Of a stretch of DNA of 64,000 nucleotides, positions 56,807 through 64,000 are shown piece by piece. The translations under genes and the position numbers were made by a program. Location: the NCBI RefSeq assembly GCF_052324685.1, contig NW_027506876.1, positions 434,001-498,000 on the forward strand, in the 5' to 3' direction. The notes beneath the pieces were generated by a model. The model was given only the letters and a program-made list of their open reading frames with translations. It ran no database searches and had not been told where the DNA came from. Within the stretch, counting starts at the first letter, position 1, and every line of letters starts with the position of its first letter. Source of the DNA: Brachyhypopomus gauderio (taxonomy: Eukaryota; Chordata; Actinopteri; Gymnotiformes; Hypopomidae).

Positions 56807-57443
56807 TGCTTCTTGATAGAATTACAAACACACCACTGCTGTTTAGTGGTTTGTTGCCAGTGTAAAGGCTATCAGGGAGCTCTTCCCTTTAGATCCTCAA
56901 AGTGAGCTGTCAGTCTCATGTGATCGATACAGGAATGTTTTAAATCGCCATGTACCTTGATAGCAGTACTAATGCAGCCGGTTCAATCAAAATGAAACTC
57001 AGTGGAAACGTACCTAGTGCTTTGTCATGTTGTCTCCCAACGTAGAAAACTCATGCTACTTGGTTGATTTGTAGACGTTTGTGTTATAAAGGGATCGAAT
57101 GATGTCAACATTTGGTGTTTGGATGTGAATGTTTTGTCTTAAAGCAGAGTAGACCTACTGCTTAGCAAGTGTTGATCGGTTCAATCAAAATGAAACTCAG
57201 TGGAAATGTACCTAGTGCTTTGTCATGTTGTCTCCCAACGTAGAAAACTCATGCTACTCGGTTGATTTGTAGACGTTTGTGTTATAAAGGTATCGAATGA
57301 AGTCAACATTTGGTGTTTGGATGTGAATGTTTTGTCTTAAAGCAGAGTAGACTTACCGCTTAGCCATTGTTGACATGATGACTTCCATGCTCTGATTGTA
57401 TGAGGAAACGCCCACGAGAGATGTGCCCATTCTGACAAGCAAG

Positions 57444-57516
57444 GTTTCTGTAGTGTAGTGGTCATCACGTTCACCTAACACGCGAAAGGTCCCTGGTTCG
57501 ATACCAGGCAGAAACA
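57444..57516 (+). tRNA. tRNA-Val(AAC) with anticodon-stem mismatch, copy 75
   Basis: G30A leaves an A-C mismatch at 30-40. Boxes A and B are intact, so it may be transcribed but fold poorly. Flank ATTCTGACAAG. Confidence 0.8.
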
Positions 57517-58153
57517 TGCTTCTTGATAGAATTACAAACACACCACTGCTGTTTAGTGGTTTGTTGCCAGTGTAAAGGCTATCGGGGAGCTCTTCCCTTT
57601 AGATCCTCAAAGTGAGCTCTCAGTCTCATGTGATCGATACAGGAATGTTCTAAATCGCCATGTACCTTGATAGCAGTACTAATGCAATCAGTTCAATCAA
57701 AATGAAACTCAGTGGAAACTTACCTGTTGCTTTGTCATGTTGTCTCCCAACGTAGAAAACTCATGCTACTCGGTTGATTTGTAGACGATTGTGTTATAAA
57801 GGGATCGAATGATGTCAACATTTGGTGTTTGGATGTGAATGTTTTGTCTTAAAGCAGAGTAGACCTACTGCTTAGCAAGTGTTGATCGGTTCAATCAAAA
57901 TGAAACTCAGTGGAAATGTACCTAGTGCTTTGTCATGTTGTCTCCCAACGTAGAAAACTCATGCTACTCGGTTGATTTGTAGACGTTTGTGTTATAAAGG
58001 TATCGAATGAAGTCAACATTTGGTGTTTGGATGTGAATGTTTTGTCTTAAAGCAGAGTAGACCTACCGCTTAGCCATTGTTGACATGATGACTTCCATGC
58101 TCTGATTGTATGAGGAAACGCCCACGAGAGATGTGCCCATTCAGACAGGCAAG

Positions 58154-58226
58154 GTTTCTGTAGTGTAGTGGTCATCACGTTTGCCTAACACGCGAAAGGT
58201 CCCTGGTTCGATACCAGGCAGAAACT
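58154..58226 (+). tRNA. tRNA-Val(AAC), variant, copy 76
   Basis: C29T (a T-G wobble with G41) and discriminator A73 changed to T, which may affect charging. Boxes intact. Confidence 0.82.
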
Positions 58227-58665
58227 TGCTTCTTGATAGAATTACAAACACACCACTGCTGTTTAGTGGTTTGTTGCCAGTGTAAAGGCTATCAGGGAGC
58301 TCTTCCCTTTAGATCCTCAAAGTGAGCTGTCAGTCTCATGTGATCGATACAGGAATGTTTTAAATCGCCATGTACCTTGATAGCAGTACTAATGCAGCCG
58401 GTTCAATCAAAATGAAACTCAGTGGAAACTTACCTGGTGCTTTGTCATGTTGTCTCCCAACGTAGAAAACTCATGCTACTCGGTTGATTTGTAGACGTTT
58501 GTGTTATAAAGGGATCAAATGATGTCAACATTTGGGGTTTGGATGTGAATGTTTTGTCTTAAAGCAGAGTAGACCTACTGCTTAGCCATTGTTGACATGA
58601 TGACTTCCATGCTCTGATTGTATGAGGAAACGCCCACGAGAGATGTGCCCATTCAGACACGCAAG

Positions 58666-58738
58666 GTTTCTGTAGTGTAGTGGTCATCACGTTCGCCTAA
58701 CACGCGAAAGGTCCCTGGTTCGATACCAGGCAGAAACA
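58666..58738 (+). tRNA. trnav-aac: tRNA-Val(AAC), intact, copy 77
   Basis: Class N, consensus; spacer AAAGTCTATCAGGG. Confidence 0.93.
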
Positions 58739-59375
58739 TGCTTCTTGATAGAATTACAAACACACCACTGCTGTTTAGTGGTTTGTTGCCAGTGTAAAGT
58801 CTATCAGGGAGCTCTTCCCTTTAGATCCTCAAAGTGAGCTCTCAGTCTCATGTGATCGATACAGGAATGTTCTAAATCGCCATGTACCTTGATAGCAGTA
58901 CTAATGCAATCGGTTCAATCAAAATGAAACTCAGTGGAAACGTACCTAGTGCTTTGTCATGTTGTCTCCCAACGTAGAAAACTCATGCTACTTGGTTGAT
59001 TTGTAGACGTTTGTGTTATAAAGGGATCGAATGATGTCAACATTTGGTTTTTGGATGTGAATGTTTTGTCTTAAAGCAGAGTAGACCTACTGCTTAGCCA
59101 GTGTTGATCGGTTCAATCAAAATGAAACTCAGTGGAAATGTACCTAGTGCTTTGTCATGTTGTCTCCCAACGTAGAAAACTCATGCTACTCGGTTGATTT
59201 GTAGACGTTTGTGTTATAAAGGTATCGAATGAAGTCAACATTTGGTGTTTGGATGTGAATGTTTTGTCTTAAAGCAGAGTAGACCTACTGCTTAGCCATT
59301 GTTGACATGATGACTTCCATGCTCTGATTGTATGAGGAAACGCCCACGAGAGATGTGCCCATTCAGACACGCAAG

Positions 59376-59448
59376 GTTTCTGTAGTGTAGTGGTCATCAC
59401 GTTCGCCTAACACGCGAAAGGTCCCTGGTTCGATACCAGGCAGAAACA
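59376..59448 (+). tRNA. trnav-aac: tRNA-Val(AAC), intact, copy 78
   Basis: Class N, consensus; shares the AAAGTCTATCAGGG spacer with copy 77. Confidence 0.93.
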
Positions 59449-60085
59449 TGCTTCTTGATAGAATTACAAACACACCACTGCTGTTTAGTGGTTTGTTGCC
59501 AGTGTAAAGTCTATCAGGGAGCTCTTCCCTTTAGATCCTCAAAGTGAGCTCTCAGTCTCATGTGATCGATACAGTAATGTTTTAAATCGCCATGTACCTT
59601 GATAGCAGTACTAATGCAGCCGGTTCAATCAAAATGAAACTCAGTGGAAACTTACCTGGTGCTTTGTCATGTTGTCTCCCAACGTAGAAAACTCATGCTA
59701 CTTGGTTGATTTGTAGACGTTTGTGTTATAAAGGGATCGAATGATGTCAACATTTGGTGTTTGGATGTGAATGTTTTGTCTTAAATCAGAGTAGACCTAC
59801 TGCTTAGCCAGTGTTGATCGGTTCAATCAAAATGAAACTCAGTGGAAACTTACCTGGTGCTTTGTCATGTTGTCTCCCAACGTAGAAAACTCATGCTACT
59901 CGGTTGATTTGTAGACGTTTGTGTTATAAAGGTATCGAATGAAGTCAACATTTGGTGTTTGGATGTGAATGTTTTGTATTAAAGCAGAGTAGACCTACCG
60001 CTTAGCCATTGTTGACATGATGACTTCCATGCTCTGATTGTATGAGGAAACGCCCACGGGAGATGTGCCCATTCAGACACGCAAG

Positions 60086-60158
60086 GTTTCTGTAGTGTAG
60101 TGTTCATCACGTTCGCTTAACACGCGTAAGGTCCCTGGTTCGATACCAGGCAGAAACA
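60086..60158 (+). tRNA. tRNA-Val(AAC)-like, class T, copy 79
   Basis: G19T, C32T, A42T; return to standard units. Confidence 0.75.
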
Positions 60159-60597
60159 TGCTTCTTGATAGAATTACAAACACACCACTGCTGTTTAGTG
60201 GTTTGTTGCCATTGTAAAGGCTATCGGGGAGCTCTTCCCTTTAGATCCTCAAAGTGAGCTCTCAGTCTCATGTGATCGATACAGGAATGTTCTAAATCGC
60301 CATGTACCTTGATAGCAGTACTAATGCAATCAATTCAATAAAAATGAAACTCAGTGGAAACGTACCTAGTGCTTTGTCATGTTGTCTCCCAACGTAGAAA
60401 ACTCATGCTACTTGGTTGATTTGTAGACGTTTGTGTTATAAAGGGATCGAATGATGTCAACATTTGGTGTTTGGATGTGAATGTTTTGTCTTAAAGCAGA
60501 GTAGACCTACTGCTTAGCCATTGTTGACATGATGACTTCCATGCTCTGATTGTATGAGGAAACGCCCACGAGAGATGTGCCCATTCAGACACGCAAG

Positions 60598-60670
60598 GTT
60601 TCTGTAGTGTAGTGGTCATCACGTTCGCCTAACACGCGAAAGGTCCCTGGTTCGATACCAGGCAGAAACA
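60598..60670 (+). tRNA. trnav-aac: tRNA-Val(AAC), intact, copy 80
   Basis: Class N, consensus. Confidence 0.93.
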
Positions 60671-61307
60671 TGCTTCTTGATAGAATTACAAACACACCAC
60701 TGCTGTTTAGTGGTTTGTTGCCATTGTAAAGGCTATCGGGGAGCTCTTCCCTTTAGATCCTCAAAGTGAGCTCTCAGTCTCATGTGATCGATACAGGAAT
60801 GTTCTAAATCGCCATGTACCTTGATAGCAGTACTAATGCAATCGGTTCAATCAAAATGAAACTCAGTGGAAACGTACCTAGTGCTTTGTCATGTTGTCTC
60901 CCAACGTAGAAAACTCATGCTACTCGGTTGATTTGTAGACGTTTGTGTTATAAAGGGATCGAATGATGTCAACATTTGGTGTTTGGATGTGAATGTTTTG
61001 TCTTAAAGCAGAGTAGACCTACTGCTTAGCCAGTGTTGATCGGTTCAATCAAAATGAAACTCAGTGGAAACTTACCTGGTGTTTTGTCATGTTGTCTCCC
61101 AACGTAGAAAACTCATGCTACTCGGTTGATTTGTAGACGTTTGTGTTATAAAGGGATCGAATGATGTCAACATTTGGTGTTTGGATGTGAATGTTTTGTC
61201 TTAAAGCAGAGTAGACCTACTGCTTAGCCATTGTTGACATGATGACTTCCATGCTCTGATTGTATGAGGAAACGCCCACGAGAGATGTGCCCATTCAGAC
61301 ACGCAAG

Positions 61308-61380
61308 GTTTCTGTAGTGTAGTGGTCATCACGTTCGCCTAACACGCGAAAGGTCCCTGGTTCGATACCAGGCAGAAACA
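61308..61380 (+). tRNA. trnav-aac: tRNA-Val(AAC), intact, copy 81
   Basis: Class N, consensus. Confidence 0.93.
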
Positions 61381-61819
61381 TGCTTCTTGATAGAATTACA
61401 AACACACCACTGCTGTTTAGTGGTTTGTTGCCATTGTAAAGGCTATCGGGGAGCTCTTCCCTTTAGATCCTCAAAGTGAGCTCTCAGTCTCATGTGATCG
61501 ATACAGGAATGTTCTAAATCGCCATGTACCTTGATAGCAGTACTAATGCAATCGGTTCAATAAAAATGAAACTCAGTGGAAACGTACCTAGTGCTTTGTC
61601 ATGTTGTCTCCCAACGTAGAAAACTCATGCTACTCGGTTGATTTGTAGACGTTTGTGTTATAAAGGTATCGAATGAAGTCAACATTTGGTGTTTGGATGT
61701 GAATGTTTTGTCTTAAAGCAGAGTAGACCTACTGCTTAGCCATTGTTGACATGATGACTTCCATGCTCTGATTGTATGAGGAAATGCCCACGAGAGATGT
61801 GCCCATTCAGACATGTAAG

Positions 61820-61892
61820 GTTTCTGTAGTGTAGTGGTCATCACGTTCGCCTAACACGCGAAAGGTCCCTGCTTCGATACCAGGCAGAAACA
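61820..61892 (+). tRNA. tRNA-Val(AAC)-like, class C, copy 82
   Basis: G53C; LINE-free paralogue of copies 56 and 66. Confidence 0.75.
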
Positions 61893-62202
61893 TGCTTCTT
61901 GATAGAATTACAAACACACCACTGCTGTTTAGTGGTTTGTTGCCAGTGTAAAGGCTATCGGGGAGCTCTTCCCTTTAGATCCTCAAAGTGAGCTCTCAGT
62001 CTCATGTGATCGATACAGGAATGTTCTAAATCGCCATGTACCTTGATAGCAGTACTAATGCAATCGGTTCAATCAAAATGAAACTCAGTGGAAACGTACC
62101 TAGTGCTTTGTCATGTTGTCTCCCAACGTAGAAAACTCATGCTACTTGGTTGATTTGTAGACGTTTGTGTTATAAAGGGATCGAATGATGTCAACATTTG
62201 GT

Positions 62203-62232
62203 GTTTGGATGTGAATGTTTTGTCTTAAATCA
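62203..62232 (+). other. LINE-free paralogue of the insertion site
   Basis: Reads TTTGGATGTGA|ATGTTTTGT then CTTAAATCAG without interruption (junction 62214/62215). Its neighbours C(61820), N(62530), C(63042), K(63752) at steps 710, 512, 710 match C(34554), LINE, N(40352), C(40864), K(41574). It therefore shows the state before insertion. Confidence 0.8.
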
Positions 62233-62529
62233 GAGTAGACCTACTGCTTAGCCAGTGTTGATCGGTTCAATCAAAATGAAACTCAGTGGAAACTTACCTG
62301 GTGCTTTGTCATGTTGTCTCCCAACGTAGAAAACTCATGCTACTCGGTTGATTTGTAGACGTTTGTGTTATAAAGGGATCGAATGATGTCAACATTTGGT
62401 GTTTGGATGTGAATGTTTTGTCTTAAAGCAGAGTAGACCTACTGCTTAGCCATTGTTGACATGATGACTTCCATGCTCTGATTGTATGAGGAAACGCCCA
62501 CGAGAGATGTGCCCATTCAGACACGCAAG

Positions 62530-62602
62530 GTTTCTGTAGTGTAGTGGTCATCACGTTCGCCTAACACGCGAAAGGTCCCTGGTTCGATACCAGGCAGAAA
62601 CA
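62530..62602 (+). tRNA. trnav-aac: tRNA-Val(AAC), intact, copy 83
   Basis: Class N; paralogue of copy 57 with the normal A44. Confidence 0.93.
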
Positions 62603-63041
62603 TGCTTCTTGATAGAATTACAAACACACCACTGCTGTTTAGTGGTTTGTTGCCATTGTAAAGGCTATCGGGGAGCTCTTCCCTTTAGATCCTCAAAGTG
62701 AGCTCTCAGTCTCATGTGATCGATACAGGAATGTTCTAAATCGCCATGTACCTTGATAGCAGTACTAATGCAATCGGTTCAATAAAAATGAAACTCAGTG
62801 GAAACGTACCTAGTGCTTTGTCATGTTGTCTCCCAACGTAGAAAACTCATGCTACTCGGTTGATTTGTAGACGTTTGTGTTATAAATGTATCGAATGAAG
62901 TCAACATTTGGTGTTTGGATGTGAATGTTTTGTCTTAAAGCAGAGTAGACCTACTGCTTAGCCATTGTTGACATGATGACTTCCATGCTCTGATTGTATG
63001 AGGAAATGCCCACGAGAGATGTGCCCATTCAGACATGTAAG

Positions 63042-63114
63042 GTTTCTGTAGTGTAGTGGTCATCACGTTCGCCTAACACGCGAAAGGTCCCTGCTTCGAT
63101 ACCAGGCAGAAACA
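63042..63114 (+). tRNA. tRNA-Val(AAC)-like, class C, copy 84
   Basis: G53C. The spacer before it has a private TTATAAATG. Confidence 0.75.
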
Positions 63115-63751
63115 TGCTTCTTGATAGAATTACAAACACACCACTGCTGTTTAGTGGTTTGTTGCCAGTGTAAAGGCTATCGGGGAGCTCTTCCCTTTAG
63201 ATCCTCAAAGTGAGCTCTCAGTCTCATGTGATCGATATAGGAATGTTCTAAATCGCCATGTACCTTGATAGCAGTACTAATGCAATCGGTTCAATCAAAA
63301 TGAAACTCAGTGGAAACGTACCTAGTGCTTTGTCATGTTGTCTCCCAACGTAGAAAACTCATGCTACTTGGTTGATTTGTAGACGTTTGTGTTATAAAGG
63401 GATCGAATGATGTCAACATTTGGTGTTTGGATGTGAATGTTTTGTCTTAAATCAGAGTAGACCTACTGCTTAGCCAGTGTTGATCGGTTCAATCAAAATG
63501 AAACTCAGTGGAAACTTACCTGGTGCTTTGTCATGTTGTCTCCCAACGTAGAAAACTCATGCTACTCGGTTGATTTGTAGACGTTTGTGTTATAAAGGTA
63601 TCGAATGAAGTCAACATTTGGTGTTTGGATGTGAATGTTTTGTCTTAAAGCAGAGTAGACCTACCGCTTAGCCATTGTTGACATGATGACTTCCATGCTC
63701 TGATTGTATGAGGAAACGCCCACGAGAGATGTGCCCATTCAGACAAGCAAG

Positions 63752-63824
63752 GTTTCTGTAGTGTTGTGGTCATCACGTTCGCCTAACACGCGAAAGGTCC
63801 CTGGTTCGATACCAGGCAGAAACA
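63752..63824 (+). tRNA. tRNA-Val(AAC)-like, class K without the T-stem change, copy 85
   Basis: A14T but G64 is normal, so the T stem closes. Probably the form from which the A14T/G64C copies at 29980, 41574 and 52672 derive. Confidence 0.76.
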
Positions 63825-64000
63825 TGCTTCTTGATAGAATTACAAACACACCACTGCTGTTTAGTGGTTTGTTGCCAGTGTAAAGGCTATCGGGGAGCTC
63901 TTCCCTTTAGATCCTCAAAGTGAGCTCTCAGTCTCATGTGATCGATACAGGAATGTTCTAAATCGCCATGTACCTTGATAGCAGTACTAATGCAATCAGT

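Larger units (their letters stand above)
51647..64000 (+). repeat. Tandem tRNA-Val(AAC) array, segment 3 (19 tRNA copies)
   Basis: Starts at ATGTTTTGTCTTAAATCAGAG, the same insertion edge as after LINE 1, but the next tRNA is class C at 51962: one class N unit of about 512 bp present after LINE 1 is missing. Then K, G, N, C follow block 1 order as far as 54802, after which the order diverges. Units between about 55314 and 59600 are the most variable in the window. From 60086 the array returns to the standard T N N C N C K order. The right end is cut by the window edge inside a spacer. Confidence 0.95.

Noticed and set aside
57353-57541. 62-codon open frame on the minus strand
   Set aside because: It is the antisense of a tRNA-Val unit; the FLPGIEPGTF-type peptide comes from the T arm read backwards. 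It is open only because of the variants in this unit. Not a gene.

Overview
The window reads as animal nuclear DNA, most likely from a ray-finned fish. The evidence is a vertebrate-type tRNA-Val(AAC) gene with internal pol III boxes, and two L2-clade LINEs whose 3' UTR and stem-loop tail look like those common in fish genomes. There is no prokaryotic gene organisation. The species cannot be named from this sequence. The only protein-coding genes are those of the LINEs.

Layout. (1) 1-34948: tandem array with 56 tRNA-Val(AAC) genes or relatives, all on +. (2) 34949-40036: an L2 LINE with two long open frames, inserted in a spacer. (3) 40037-46542: array, 10 tRNA copies. (4) 46543-51646: second LINE copy, with the same predicted proteins. 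(5) 51647-64000: array, 19 tRNA copies. I count 85 tRNA copies. Starts are spaced in steps of about 512, 710 or 908 bp, that is, a 512-bp unit (73-bp tRNA plus spacer) followed by zero, one or two extra 198-bp modules that repeat the end of the spacer without the tRNA.

tRNA classes used below (tRNA numbering). N: intact, 35 copies, anticodon AAC at 34-36, box A TAGTGTAGTGG (8-19), box B GGTTCGATACC (52-62). C: G53C, which changes box B and breaks pair 53-61, 26 copies. T: G19T (last base of box A), C32T and A42T (mismatch with T28), 15 copies. G: G19T only, 3 copies. F: G19T plus an 8-nt T loop, 2 copies. K: A14T in box A, usually with G64C, 4 copies. Fifty of 85 copies therefore carry a change in a promoter box or a near-invariant tRNA position, and these changes have been multiplied as blocks.

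History inferred from the sequence. Blocks were copied by unequal exchange: a 1,734-bp and a 2,443-bp higher-order repeat, and finally an 11,594-bp block that carried the LINE. The LINE copies are thus one insertion later duplicated, not two insertions. They differ by one 16-bp unit in a 5' repeat (5 versus 6 copies). A LINE-free paralogue of the insertion site lies at about 62214. Reads at this level of repetition are hard to assemble, so copy number and order should be held with caution.
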